64,000 bases of DNA from Bacteroidota bacterium (GTDB lineage Bacteria; Bacteroidota; Bacteroidia; Chitinophagales; Chitinophagaceae), in assembly GCA_018267925.1 (NCBI GenBank), contig JAFDXO010000168.1, forward strand, positions 62,001-126,000. The letters run 5' to 3'. The notes under the pieces were generated by a model. That model made no database searches and was not told where the DNA came from. It saw only the letters and a program-made list of their open reading frames with translations. A program made the position numbers and the translations under genes. This document shows positions 43,637 through 52,931 of the stretch, one piece after another (the stretch's first letter is position 1; the number at the start of each line of letters is the position of its first letter).

Positions 43637-44569
43637 ATGGCTGTATATTTCGACATAACTAAGTTGCCTGATTTTATCAACCCTGCTATTACCATAGGTG
43701 CTTTTGATGGGGTACATTGTGGACATTTAGCCATTTTAAATGAGGTAGTGAAACATGCTGCTGACATTGGTGGTGAAAGTGTGGTCGTTACGTTTGACCC
43801 TCATCCTCGCAAGGTTTTATTTCCTGATCAACCGTTGAAAATTCTTACCCCGATAAAAGAGAAATTAAGACTTATTCAATCGGCAGGAATAAAGCATATT
43901 GTGGTAGTTCCTTTCACGCTTCAGTTTGCAGAACTTTCAGCAGAGGCTTATATCCATTCTTTTTTGGTTGAAAACTTTCATCCTAAAAGTATTGTCATTG
44001 GATATGATCATCACTTTGGCCACGATAGAAAGGGAAATATTCATTTACTTCAAACTTTGAAGCCCCAATATAATTACCAAGTTGTAGAAATACCCCCTCA
44101 ATTAATTAGCCAAGCAACAATAAGCTCAACAAAAATTCGAGACTCATTAACAAAAGGAAATGTCTTAGATGCAAGCCGGATGTTAGGACGATCTTATTCC
44201 ATTTGTGGGCGAGTGATTCATGGGCGTAAGTTGGGCAGAACAATCGGTTATCCTACTGCTAATATAGAACTGATTGATGGTGATCAACTAATTCCGGCAA
44301 AGGGTATTTATGTGGCTCAAGTTCGTTTAGGCAAAGAATTGTTGGGTGGGATGCTTAGTGTTGGTTTTAATCCTACAGTTTCAACCGAGCAAATATTACA
44401 TATTGAAGTGAATATTTTCAATTTTGATAGGGATATTTACGACCAAGAAGTCGAAGTGTTTTTTCTTCATTGGTTGCGAGCAGAAGAAAAATTTAGTTCA
44501 CTTGAAGCGTTGAAGGAACAATTGTTTAGAGATCAAGAAAATAGCCTTTCATACTTGTCCGCACTTTAA
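43637..44569 (+). CDS. ribF: Bifunctional riboflavin kinase / FAD synthetase
   Basis: 310 residues. The N-terminal FAD synthetase (nucleotidyltransferase) half has FDGVHCGH and VVTFDPHPRKVLFP; GYDHHFGHDRKG; the C-terminal riboflavin kinase half has GRTIGYPTANIEL and GMLSVGFNPTV. Converts riboflavin to FMN and then FAD. Normal length. Shares a transcript with kynU, whose close relatives in the pathway (kynurenine monooxygenase) need FAD, but that enzyme is not here; the pairing may be chance. Confidence 0.96.
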   Translation: MAVYFDITKLPDFINPAITIGAFDGVHCGHLAILNEVVKHAADIGGESVVVTFDPHPRKVLFPDQPLKILTPIKEKLRLIQSAGIKHIVVVPFTLQFAELSAEAYIHSFLVENFHPKSIVIGYDHHFGHDRKGNIHLLQTLKPQYNYQVVEIPPQLISQATISSTKIRDSLTKGNVLDASRMLGRSYSICGRVIHGRKLGRTIGYPTANIELIDGDQLIPAKGIYVAQVRLGKELLGGMLSVGFNPTVSTEQILHIEVNIFNFDRDIYDQEVEVFFLHWLRAEEKFSSLEALKEQLFRDQENSLSYLSAL

Positions 44570-44683
44570 AATATTTTTTAGGCTTTTGTTGCAAAGATTT
44601 CTTTAAGGTATTATTTTTATGCAAAATACGGCGAAGCTGAAAACCGAAAATAGAGTAGGCATTTACCTCAAATGAAATTGAAA

Positions 44684-45349
44684 ATGAAAAAGATTTTAAA
44701 CCTCTTTGCACTTTCCGCAATCGCAATTGTTGTTACAATGGGAAGCTGTAAGAAAAAAGAAAGTACAGACAATGGCTTGTCGAGCGACATCAACAACATC
44801 ATCTCTCAAGACATTATAAATGATCTTCAGGGGCGTGGCATGATTATCAACAAAGGAAATACACCACCTTCAATTTCCGGTGTGTTTTTGGTTTCTCCAT
44901 TCACCTTGCAAAACACTTATGATGGTGATTTATGGACAGTTGGTAAGGTGATTTCTGATTATAAATATCGTTTTTACGATCAGTCCGGCACAAATATAAA
45001 AATGGATTACAAAGGTGTTGCTGTTGCAGACAATGCGGTAGGTATGGGTTCTTTTTTATCGGGTTCTGATACTAAATTCACCTTATTTGCTCAGTCAACC
45101 GGCAATGCCAGTGGCATAAATTATAAGAATGTTTCCATCATTTCCGGTGAATTTACGGCATCAGGTATCAAGAATTTCCAATACGCTTTTGTGCTTACCC
45201 AAAAGGATGGTGATGAGGCGAATGCCGTCTTAATGCCTGTTGGTAAATCCAGAATATGGCGTGATGGGGATGGTCTTGCTGTGCCAAGCTCAAGCTTTAA
45301 AATGATATCATCAAATGGCGTTCCAGCCGGATTAATGATGGTAAAATAG
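44684..45349 (+). CDS. Hypothetical lipoprotein
   Basis: 221 residues from the ATG at 44684 (MKKILNLFALS); an ATG four codons upstream is equally possible. Lipobox MGSC then KKKES, so lipid-anchored. The body is beta-rich (PPSISGVFLVSPFTLQNTYDGD, YKYRFYDQSGTNIKMDYKG, ISGEFTASGIKNFQYAFVLTQ). No family recognised with confidence. Ends in a good terminator. Confidence 0.7.
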   Translation: MKKILNLFALSAIAIVVTMGSCKKKESTDNGLSSDINNIISQDIINDLQGRGMIINKGNTPPSISGVFLVSPFTLQNTYDGDLWTVGKVISDYKYRFYDQSGTNIKMDYKGVAVADNAVGMGSFLSGSDTKFTLFAQSTGNASGINYKNVSIISGEFTASGIKNFQYAFVLTQKDGDEANAVLMPVGKSRIWRDGDGLAVPSSSFKMISSNGVPAGLMMVK

Positions 45350-45375
45350 TTTTCTGAATACTGATTTGTTTTTCT

Positions 45376-45409
45376 GAGACTGTCCGACAAAAAAGGACAG
45401 TCTCTTTTT
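45376..45409 (+). terminator. Intrinsic terminator after lipoprotein gene
   Basis: GAGACTGTCC (45376-45385), loop of 9 nt, GGACAGTCTC (45395-45404), then five T. Perfect 10-bp stem. It runs into the stop codon of convergent holA (45408). Same core as the terminator after rpsD. Confidence 0.9.
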
Positions 45410-46427
45410 ATTTGGACTGCGCATACAGGTCTAATTTGCCAATCATTTCGCGTAGCAATTCGCTTGAATCTGTATTGCTGTTTATGCCAACAGACTTGGC
45501 ACTATAATTAGCTATAATGGCTAAGGCATACTCAACTTTGGGTAAAGTCCATTGTCGTGTCATGGATTGTAACTCTTTAAGCTTTGACGGCCATGTGCCT
45601 ATAATAGCAGCAGCATCTTTATCGCTTTTTCCTCGTATAAAATGGGCCAGATAAAGTTTGTTGAAATGGCTGTAAAAAGAACCGATCACTAAAGGCATGG
45701 CTGCTGCTTTAGGATTGGCAGAAAAGTAGGCAACCATCCGATACAGTTTATCTTTATCATTAGATGTTAGTGCATCGGGTAATTCAAAAATATTGTATTC
45801 TCTGCTGATGCCTATATATTTCTGAATCATCTCCCCAGTCAATCTTGTTTCTTGAGGCACATTGATTCGCACTTTTTCTATTTCATTTACTATCTTTTGT
45901 AGGTCATTGCCCAAATAGGTTGCCAAGATTTGTGCTTCCCTTTCACCCACGTGAAAATTTTTTTCTACACCATAATTTTGAATCCAATTGGGTACTTGCT
46001 CATCCTTTATTTTATCAGAAGTGAAATAGTAGCCTTTATCTTTTGCCAGTTTTATTAGTTTGCTTCGTCCATCTACTTTTTTAAAGCGATGTTCTATCAG
46101 GAAAACGGTTGTGGGTGAAGGTTTTTCTAAATATCCGGTTAATTCATTGAGTGATCGCATTTGAGCAGCATCTTTCAAAATCACTACTTGTCGTTCAGCA
46201 AACATGGGTACTCGTCGGCAAGCATTTACTACATCTGGCCAGTCTGTGTCTTTACCATACATAACCAATAAATTGAAATCACGTTCTGCGGGGTTTAAGA
46301 TATGGTTTTCAAAATATTCGGTTATTTTATCGAGGTAAAAAGGCTCTTCTCCATCAATGATATAAAAGGGAGCAAATTGTTTTTTTTCAATAGACTGAAG
46401 CAGTTGCTTCAAATTAGCTTGAGACAT
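45408..46427 (-). CDS. holA: DNA polymerase III subunit delta
   Basis: 339 residues. The clamp-loader delta subunit that opens the beta clamp. It starts FAPFYIIDGEEPFYLDKI and follows the delta family: FNLLVMYGKDTDWPDVVNACRRVPMFAERQVVILKDA (family's N-terminal AAA-like fold), then EKPSPTTVFLIEHRF, and the C-terminal helical domain (LGNDLQKIVNEIEKV; SREYNIFELPDAL). Full length, convergent with the lipoprotein gene. Confidence 0.94.
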   Translation of the reverse strand: MSQANLKQLLQSIEKKQFAPFYIIDGEEPFYLDKITEYFENHILNPAERDFNLLVMYGKDTDWPDVVNACRRVPMFAERQVVILKDAAQMRSLNELTGYLEKPSPTTVFLIEHRFKKVDGRSKLIKLAKDKGYYFTSDKIKDEQVPNWIQNYGVEKNFHVGEREAQILATYLGNDLQKIVNEIEKVRINVPQETRLTGEMIQKYIGISREYNIFELPDALTSNDKDKLYRMVAYFSANPKAAAMPLVIGSFYSHFNKLYLAHFIRGKSDKDAAAIIGTWPSKLKELQSMTRQWTLPKVEYALAIIANYSAKSVGINSNTDSSELLREMIGKLDLYAQSK

Positions 46428-46445
46428 AGGAAAACGAAATTATTT

Positions 46446-47171
46446 TTAGTCCGTAACGTAGTGTGGTATTGGGTTTACTTGTTTTATCCCTTTCATGCGA
46501 ATAAAAACACGAGCAGTAGTTAATACATCGTTCATACAGTATTGGTTGATGCGTTCCAGGTTATGTTCTTGCCAATACATCTTACTCACCATGCTGCCAT
46601 CTATATCTTCTTTGGGAGAAGGAATACCTAAAATGTCGGCTAAAAGTGCCAGTGAGGTAAAGTTTTTATAGTCGCCAAATCGCCAAAGCTCTAAAGTATC
46701 CAAGTGGTTAACTTCCCAAGGTTTTTTGCCTTGAGTTTGCATGATTTCAGGAATTTCTATGTTATGAATCACCATTCTCCTACAAAGAAAGGGAAGATCA
46801 AATTCTTTGATGTTATGACCACAGAAACGTAAGTTAGGACAACGTTTTACTAATCTGGCAAGAGCTTCACAAAAATTAGTTAACAAGGTCTTTTCATCTG
46901 CATCTGAAACTGCTTTCAATAAGATTTTCCATTCACCACCTTTGTCGGTTAACACACCCATGCCAATACTGACAACACGAGCAAACTCGGAAAATATACC
47001 GGCTCTATCTGTAAATAATTCGCTAACAGAAGCTTCACTTCCCTGATTGTTTTTTAAAAATCGAGCCTTTCTATCCCAATGATGTTGCATGTTGATATTC
47101 AACTCGTCATAGCGTGAGACACACGAAGCGGTTTCAATGTCAATAAAAAGGATGTGCTTTAACAGTTCCAC
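46446..47171 (-). CDS. DnaQ-like 3'-5' exonuclease (PolB-type exo2 domain)
   Basis: 241 residues from the GTG at 47171 (VELLKHILFIDIETAS); the frame is open to an ATG at 47243, but that part overlaps the next gene and is not conserved. Exo I is LFIDIET (Asp/Glu pair), Exo II is FCGHNIKEFDLPFLCRR (Asp), and Exo III is in NQYCMNDVLTTARVF (Asp). The DEDD set looks complete, so it should be an active exonuclease of the predicted PolB-like family. Placed 18 bp upstream of holA on the same strand. Confidence 0.85.
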   Translation of the reverse strand: MELLKHILFIDIETASCVSRYDELNINMQHHWDRKARFLKNNQGSEASVSELFTDRAGIFSEFARVVSIGMGVLTDKGGEWKILLKAVSDADEKTLLTNFCEALARLVKRCPNLRFCGHNIKEFDLPFLCRRMVIHNIEIPEIMQTQGKKPWEVNHLDTLELWRFGDYKNFTSLALLADILGIPSPKEDIDGSMVSKMYWQEHNLERINQYCMNDVLTTARVFIRMKGIKQVNPIPHYVTD

Positions 47172-47186
47172 TTTGCGTTCGACGAT

Positions 47187-47194
47187 TATATTTG
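47187..47194 (+). promoter_or_regulatory. Predicted -7 element of coiled-coil membrane protein gene
   Basis: TATATTTG, a perfect TAnnTTTG match, 30 bp before the ATG at 47225. It argues that translation does not begin at the in-frame TTG near 47192. The -33 box is not clear. Confidence 0.5.
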
Positions 47195-47224
47195 CTAACG
47201 AAAATAGTTCAAACCTTTCAGACA

Positions 47225-48154
47225 ATGAGTGAACAAAACACAAATATGCAACCGCCTCAAAGGAAAAATAATGCCATTTTTATGGGTATCATCCTTTTGC
47301 TAATCGGGGTTATCGTTTATCTTTTTGTTAGCCGAAATAATCTTCAGCAACAAACCAATCAAGTGTCGTCTCAATTAGATACTGTTACTCATGATCGCGA
47401 CAACATCAGAAATGAATATGATGCCGCTATAGCCAGACTTGATCAATTGGTTGGTAAGAATGCACAATTGGATAGCATAGTGGCAAATCAAAATAGCGAG
47501 ATTGGTCACTTGCGTAGCCAAATTCAAAAGATTTTGACCAATAGTCGCGCTACTGAAGCAGATTTTGCTCGTGCCAAAAGTTTGGTAGCACAACTGAAAG
47601 GGAAAGTGAAAACTTACGAAGAGCGAATTGCTGAATTGGAAGCTGATAACTCAAGATTGAATAAGTATAATCAGGTTTTGATTGATGAGCGAGACTCTAC
47701 CGTTACCAAAAATATTGCACTATCGCAAAAGGTACGATTAGGCTCAGTTTTACATGTTTCTAATATCCGAATGACCCCTATCCAGCTTCGTAGAAACGGC
47801 ACCAAAGAAAAAGAAACTTCAAAGGCAAGTAAGGTAGATATTTTTAGAATTACTTTTGATATTGATGAAAATCGGGTAACGGAAGATGGTGTCAAAGATT
47901 TGTTTGTAAGAATCGTAGCACCCAGTGGGGCTTTATTAAGTAATGATGCTTTTGGCTCAGGTACAACCGATACTTATGATGGTGCTTCTCTAAATTATAC
48001 TATCGCTAAGCAAGTTAATTTAAAACAAGGCGAGCCGGTGAAAGATGTGGTGGTTGATTGGCATCAGGATGGCAATTATGAAAGAGGAACCTACAAAATT
48101 GAAATCTACAATAGTGGCTATAAAATTGGCTCAGGTACTATTGATCTTAGATAG
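47225..48154 (+). CDS. Coiled-coil membrane protein, unknown function
   Basis: 309 residues from the ATG at 47225 (MSEQNTNMQPPQ). A membrane helix at about 17-37 (AIFMGIILLLIGVIVYLFVS), a long coiled coil (about 38-160: QQQTNQVSSQLDTVTHDRDNIRNE, KTYEERIAELEADNSRLNKY), then a C-terminal beta domain (VDIFRITFDIDENRVTEDG, GTYKIEIYNSGYKIGSGTI). The topology suggests an envelope-spanning or cell-division type scaffold. No family recognised. It diverges from the exonuclease. Confidence 0.75.
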   Translation: MSEQNTNMQPPQRKNNAIFMGIILLLIGVIVYLFVSRNNLQQQTNQVSSQLDTVTHDRDNIRNEYDAAIARLDQLVGKNAQLDSIVANQNSEIGHLRSQIQKILTNSRATEADFARAKSLVAQLKGKVKTYEERIAELEADNSRLNKYNQVLIDERDSTVTKNIALSQKVRLGSVLHVSNIRMTPIQLRRNGTKEKETSKASKVDIFRITFDIDENRVTEDGVKDLFVRIVAPSGALLSNDAFGSGTTDTYDGASLNYTIAKQVNLKQGEPVKDVVVDWHQDGNYERGTYKIEIYNSGYKIGSGTIDLR

Positions 48155-48181
48155 CCCTTTCAAACATAACAATAACATAAT

Positions 48182-48214
48182 CTACACCCTATGATTCTGC
48201 ATCATAGGGTGTAG
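48182..48214 (+). terminator. Perfect 14-bp hairpin after membrane protein gene
   Basis: CTACACCCTATGAT (48182-48195), loop TCTGC, ATCATAGGGTGTAG (48201-48214), followed by TATTATT. A strong stem; the tail is T-rich but interrupted, so termination is likely and not certain. Confidence 0.7.
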
Positions 48215-48302
48215 TATTATTGCAAGGGCAAACAGCTTGTTGCCGGTAAATTAGATTGACAACCATGAACCTTTTCTTAACAACCCAGCCAATTTTTTCA
48301 AG

Positions 48303-48992
48303 ATGAATGATCAACAGCCTATAAAAATTTTGATAGTAGATGATGAGCCGCAAATTGTCGAATTTATCAGTTATGTTTTGAGAAAAAAAGGCTTTGAAAC
48401 GGCAGGTGCGCGTGATGGAAATGAAGCGATTCGTTATGCAAAATCATTTCGTCCTAAGGTTATATTGATGGATATTATGATGCCCCATAAAGATGGTATT
48501 CAGGCTGTAAAAGAACTACGATGTTTGCATGAATTTGATGAAACGGTCATCATATTTTTAACAGCTAAAGTTGATGAACAATTTGAAATCGAAGGCTTGC
48601 AAATAGGGGCAGATGATTATATCACCAAACCAATAAAACCCGAATTGCTGGCAACTCGAATCAGTCATGCTTTACGGCGCACTAAAAAGGAAACTAAAGA
48701 AGCTGATGCAATCTATGTTTCGGGGATTGAAATCAATAGAACGAATTACAGTGTATCATTCAACGGACAAAACAAAGTGTTGCCACGAAAGGAATTTGAA
48801 CTATTAGCATTATTGGCTTCGCAACCCGGAAGGGTATTTCTTCGCAATGAAATTTTGCAGCGTGTTTGGGGTTCTGATGTGATTGTGGGAGATCGTACTA
48901 TTGATGTGCATATTCGAAAAATTCGTCAAAAAATGGGAATTGATTGTATAGCCACGGTAAAAGGAGTTGGGTATAAATTTGAAATTGCATAA
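48303..48992 (+). CDS. OmpR/PhoB-family response regulator
   Basis: 229 residues. Receiver domain (1-120) with acidic Asp13/Asp14, phospho-acceptor Asp57 in VILMDIMMPHKDG and Lys in DYITKPIK; a winged helix at 133-229 with NGQNKVLPRKEFELLALLASQPGRVF and GDRTIDVHIRKIRQKMG. Pairs with the following kinase (8 bp away). In Bacteroidota the RprY/PhoB-like regulators of this form act on envelope or phosphate genes; the real target is unknown. Confidence 0.95.
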   Translation: MNDQQPIKILIVDDEPQIVEFISYVLRKKGFETAGARDGNEAIRYAKSFRPKVILMDIMMPHKDGIQAVKELRCLHEFDETVIIFLTAKVDEQFEIEGLQIGADDYITKPIKPELLATRISHALRRTKKETKEADAIYVSGIEINRTNYSVSFNGQNKVLPRKEFELLALLASQPGRVFLRNEILQRVWGSDVIVGDRTIDVHIRKIRQKMGIDCIATVKGVGYKFEIA

Positions 48993-49000
48993 CCTTACTA

Positions 49001-50056
49001 ATGTCTTTATTAAATCGAAAAAGCGTATCGCCCAAAGCTTTATCAGCCATGACAGCATTTGTCATTGCCTCTTTAAATGCAGTGGTAAGCCTTTTCCTGT
49101 CGCCTCCTTGGTATTTTGTTATAGGCTTTTTTGCGGGCAGTTTTTGTGTCGGCTATTTTCTTTACAACTATATGCTTCAACGGTTTATTTACCGAAAAAT
49201 TAAGCTGATTTACAAGATTATTTATCAAACTAAGGCAACAAAAAGAGAAGCTTTCTTTTACCAATCCATATTGCCACAAAAGTCTATTGAAGAAGTGAGT
49301 ACCGATGTGCAAGAATGGGCAGAGCAAAAGAAAAAAGAAATTGAATTGCTGAACGCCAATGAACAATTTCGCAGAGAATTTTTGATGAATTTGGCTCATG
49401 AATTACGGACACCTATATTCACCGTTCAAGGTTATATTGACACATTATTGGATGGTGCTATTGATGATCCGGAAGTGAAAAATAGGTTTTTGACACAAGC
49501 CTCAAAAGGCATAGATCGGTTAGCTAGTTTAGTAGCCGATATGGGTGAGATATCTAAGTTAGAAGCAGGTGAAATCAAGTTAAACTTAGAATTGTTTGTG
49601 ATTCAAGATTTGATACAGGATGTGTTTCAGGAACTAAGCAGAATGGCTGATGAAAAGATGATTCTGCTGTTGTTGAAAAAAGGTACAGAACGAGCGTTGG
49701 TTGTGAAGGCAGATAAGATGAGGATTCGCCAAGTGTTAGTCAACTTGATCGAAAATGCCATTAAATACAGTAGTGAAAGAACGATGGTTACGGCGGGTTG
49801 CTATTTAATGGATGAAAAGCATGTTTATGTAGAAATTTCTGATGATGGACCCGGAATGCCGGAAGAGCATGTTGGGCGTGTGTTTGAGCGATTCTATCGA
49901 GTGGATCGCAGTAGGAGTAGCGAAGTTGCGGGAACAGGGTTGGGTTTAGCGATTGTAAAGCATATTATTGAAGCTCATGGGCAAACAGTAAATGTTCGGA
50001 GTAAACCCGGTGTAGGCTCTTCCTTTGGTTTTACTTTGGCTAAGGGTAAGGAATAA
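49001..50056 (+). CDS. PhoR-like sensor histidine kinase
   Basis: 351 residues. Two membrane helices near the N-terminus (about 18-55) with almost no periplasmic loop, then a HAMP-like linker, HisKA with His133 in NLAHELRTPIF and ATPase (NLIENAIKYSS, DDGPGMP, GTGLGLAIV). With little exposed loop it probably senses the membrane or a partner protein. It follows the regulator by 8 bp, making a two-component operon. Confidence 0.95.
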   Translation: MSLLNRKSVSPKALSAMTAFVIASLNAVVSLFLSPPWYFVIGFFAGSFCVGYFLYNYMLQRFIYRKIKLIYKIIYQTKATKREAFFYQSILPQKSIEEVSTDVQEWAEQKKKEIELLNANEQFRREFLMNLAHELRTPIFTVQGYIDTLLDGAIDDPEVKNRFLTQASKGIDRLASLVADMGEISKLEAGEIKLNLELFVIQDLIQDVFQELSRMADEKMILLLLKKGTERALVVKADKMRIRQVLVNLIENAIKYSSERTMVTAGCYLMDEKHVYVEISDDGPGMPEEHVGRVFERFYRVDRSRSSEVAGTGLGLAIVKHIIEAHGQTVNVRSKPGVGSSFGFTLAKGKE

Positions 50057-50157
50057 TATAATTAGTTCTCTTCTTTTAAAGCCAGCCAGATTACTTTTCG
50101 GTTTCTAAAATAAATAAAAGCATAAGGTAGAACACCATCCTGCTCGTATCTTGCCGC

Positions 50158-51258
50158 ATGGTTTATCATGTTATCGGCTTAATGTCGGGTAGTTCATTAG
50201 ATGGATTAGATATTTGCTTTGCTCATTTGCACGAAGCGCGGGGTAAGTGGAAATATGAAATTGTAGCTTCAAATTGTATAGCCTACACATCAGATTTAGC
50301 CTATCGTCTTTTGCGGGCTGCCCAATTGGATGTGAGTGGATTTTTACTACTTCACACAGATTATGGACGATGGATTGGAGAAAGGATAAATGATTTCATT
50401 GAGCAGTATGATTTATCAAACAAAGTACACTTTATCGCCTCTCATGGTCATACGGTTTATCATAATCCTAAACTTCGAACTACTTCTCAAATTGGTGATG
50501 GTGCTACTATTGCCGCTACTACCGGATTGCCGGTCATCAGTGATTTGCGAGCCTTAGATGTCGCATTAGGCGGTCAAGGAGCTCCAATAGTTCCAATTGG
50601 TGACAAGTTGTTGTTTGGAGCTTATGACTATTGGTTAAACATTGGTGGTATTGTCAATTTGACTGTTCGAAAAGATGATCAACTTCAAGCTTTTGATGTT
50701 TGTACGGGCAACCAAGCACTGAATATTTTAGCACAAAAAGAAGGTCAGGATTTTGACAAAAATGGTTTGTTAGCCAAGCGTGGTGTCGTGTTGACAGACC
50801 TAATAGGAGAGCTAAATTCACAAGAATATTTCCGAAAGTCCCCCCCCAAATCTTTAAGCAACGATGAGGCAAAAGCCTTAGTCTTTCCTGCGCTTTTAGA
50901 AAGCCCTCGAGATAATCTGGATCTTTTAAGAACGATGGTTCAACATATTGCTGAACAAGTAGCCTTAGCTGCTTCTCGATTCCCTCATGGAAAAGACAAA
51001 GCTTCCATGTTGGTTACCGGTGGTGGTGCTTTCAATGACTTTTTGATAGAAACACTTTCATCTGAATTATTGCCGTATCAGATTGAAGTAGTTGTGCCTG
51101 GGGAGCAAGAAGTAAAGTACAAAGAAGCATTGGTGATGGCACTGATTGGAGCATTACGTTGGCGAGAAGAAACAAATGTTTTGGCCAGCGTAACAGGTGC
51201 TCAGCGCGACAGCATCAGCGGTGCGTTGTGGATGGGTCATAGCTACCAACCTACCTAA
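50158..51258 (+). CDS. anmK: Anhydro-N-acetylmuramic acid kinase
   Basis: 366 residues. Phosphorylates and opens 1,6-anhydroMurNAc released during peptidoglycan turnover, giving MurNAc 6-phosphate. The N-terminal ATP-binding motif is GLMSGSSLDGLDICF; SHGHTVYHNP and GQGAPIVPIGDKLLF and NIGGIVNLT are the sugar-kinase features; VTGGGAFNDFL is the C-terminal phosphate element. Full length. A murQ-type etherase is not adjacent. Confidence 0.96.
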   Translation: MVYHVIGLMSGSSLDGLDICFAHLHEARGKWKYEIVASNCIAYTSDLAYRLLRAAQLDVSGFLLLHTDYGRWIGERINDFIEQYDLSNKVHFIASHGHTVYHNPKLRTTSQIGDGATIAATTGLPVISDLRALDVALGGQGAPIVPIGDKLLFGAYDYWLNIGGIVNLTVRKDDQLQAFDVCTGNQALNILAQKEGQDFDKNGLLAKRGVVLTDLIGELNSQEYFRKSPPKSLSNDEAKALVFPALLESPRDNLDLLRTMVQHIAEQVALAASRFPHGKDKASMLVTGGGAFNDFLIETLSSELLPYQIEVVVPGEQEVKYKEALVMALIGALRWREETNVLASVTGAQRDSISGALWMGHSYQPT

Positions 51259-51272
51259 AACTTGCTTGACAA

Positions 51273-52931
51273 TTAAAACGGTGTATCTTCAGATGAGGGC
51301 GCACTTCCGGGCCGTTTAAACGGTGGTGTTAAATCATCTTCATCATTAAAGTCATATTGACTGGCTTTGGAGGGCATCGTTTGAAAGTTTCCGGGTAAAT
51401 ACATTTTAGAATCTCCGAAATTGCTGACATCTCTATTTCGAAAAGCAGCTTGTGGATTATCTCCCGGATGTGGACCGGGCTGCATTCCGCCGCCATTTGT
51501 TCCACCACGGTTAAAATCATCCGTGTCTAAGTCAATAAACCTTTGGAATTCTTTGATGAACTGAACTTTAACTACATCGGTTTGTCCACTACGGTTTTTG
51601 GCAATGTTTATATGGGTTTCGCCTTCAATTGGATTACCCATTTCATCGTTGTTGATTCCGTAGTATTCTGGGCGATATAAAAACATAACCATGTCGGCAT
51701 CTTGTTCGATAGCACCTGATTCGCGAAGGTCACTCAATTGTGGCATCTTTGACTCTTTGCGTGATTCAACCGAACGATTCAACTGTGATAGAGCGATGAT
51801 GGGGATTTCTAACTCCTTGGCTAAAGACTTGAGGTCGCGAGATATTTTTGAAATTTCCTGTTCGCGATTCCCCCCTTTGTTTATATCAGCTTGCATCAAC
51901 TGTAAATAGTCAATGATGATGAGTTGAATGTCGTGCCTTTGTTTGAGACGACGTGCCTTTGCGCGTAATTCAAAAATATTTAGTGCCGCTTGGTCATCTA
52001 AAAAGATAGGAGCCGATGCCAGTTTGGTCATTCGTTGTGTCATTTGAATGAATTCGTGCTCTTGCATACGCCCCTTTGTAACCGCATCCATGCTTACTTC
52101 CGTTGTGGCTGACAACATTCTTTTTACCAATTCACCGGCACCCATTTCTAAAGAGAAAAAAGCTACAGGAAAGGGTTTGCTGCTATTCATAGCTGCATTC
52201 ATGGCCAGGTTCAAACAAAAGGCTGTTTTACCAACGGCAGGACGCGCAGCAACGATGATCAAAGCATTCTTTTGCCAGCCGGAAGTGATTCTATCTAATG
52301 ACTTGAATCCGGTAGGCACTCCGGTAACATCTTCTTTTCTGTTTTTGGCATCTTCTATATCTTGAACCGTACGTACCAAGACTTCTTTCAGGCTTTTGAA
52401 ATTTTTGCGTAAGTGTTTGTCCGTAATTTCATACAGGTTGGACTCTGCCTTATCTAATAAATCAAAAACATCGGTACTGTCCTCATAAGCATCGGCAATT
52501 ACATTTCCTGAAATTCGGATTAGCTCGCGTTGAATGAATTTCTCCATTACAATACGAGCATGTGCTTCGACGTGAGCACTGGAAATTACATGCTCGGTAA
52601 GCCGTGAAAGATAAAATGCACCACCAACAATTTCTAAATCATTGCTTTTGCGCAACTCTTCCGTTACAGTAATTAAATCAACCGGCATTCCTTTATCAAA
52701 AAGACGACGAATGGCACCGTATATTTTCTGATGAGCATCTACATAAAAACAGTCGGCACTCATGATGATTTCAAGAACTTCTGCCAACTTATCTTTCTCC
52801 AACATGATAGCTCCCAACACAGCTTGCTCTAGCTCGTTTGCTTGTGGCGGTACTTTTCCATAAACTAACGTAGTTAAATCTGGTTTGCGAGTCCTATTGT
52901 TTCCAAGGTCTTTTTTAATGTTGAATGCCAT
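51273..52931 (-). CDS. dnaB: Replicative DNA helicase DnaB
   Basis: 552 residues. The N-terminal helical domain (about 25-140) binds primase; then the RecA-like motor with Walker A ARPAVGKT (229-236), Walker B LIIIDYLQLM, and SRDLKSLAKELEIPIIALSQLNR. The C-terminal tail (from ~480) is an extra Gly/Asn/Pro-rich stretch typical of Bacteroidota helicases. Hexameric ring that unwinds DNA ahead of the fork. Divergent from pheT across a 336-bp spacer with two DnaA boxes. Confidence 0.96.
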   Translation of the reverse strand: MAFNIKKDLGNNRTRKPDLTTLVYGKVPPQANELEQAVLGAIMLEKDKLAEVLEIIMSADCFYVDAHQKIYGAIRRLFDKGMPVDLITVTEELRKSNDLEIVGGAFYLSRLTEHVISSAHVEAHARIVMEKFIQRELIRISGNVIADAYEDSTDVFDLLDKAESNLYEITDKHLRKNFKSLKEVLVRTVQDIEDAKNRKEDVTGVPTGFKSLDRITSGWQKNALIIVAARPAVGKTAFCLNLAMNAAMNSSKPFPVAFFSLEMGAGELVKRMLSATTEVSMDAVTKGRMQEHEFIQMTQRMTKLASAPIFLDDQAALNIFELRAKARRLKQRHDIQLIIIDYLQLMQADINKGGNREQEISKISRDLKSLAKELEIPIIALSQLNRSVESRKESKMPQLSDLRESGAIEQDADMVMFLYRPEYYGINNDEMGNPIEGETHINIAKNRSGQTDVVKVQFIKEFQRFIDLDTDDFNRGGTNGGGMQPGPHPGDNPQAAFRNRDVSNFGDSKMYLPGNFQTMPSKASQYDFNDEDDLTPPFKRPGSAPSSEDTPF

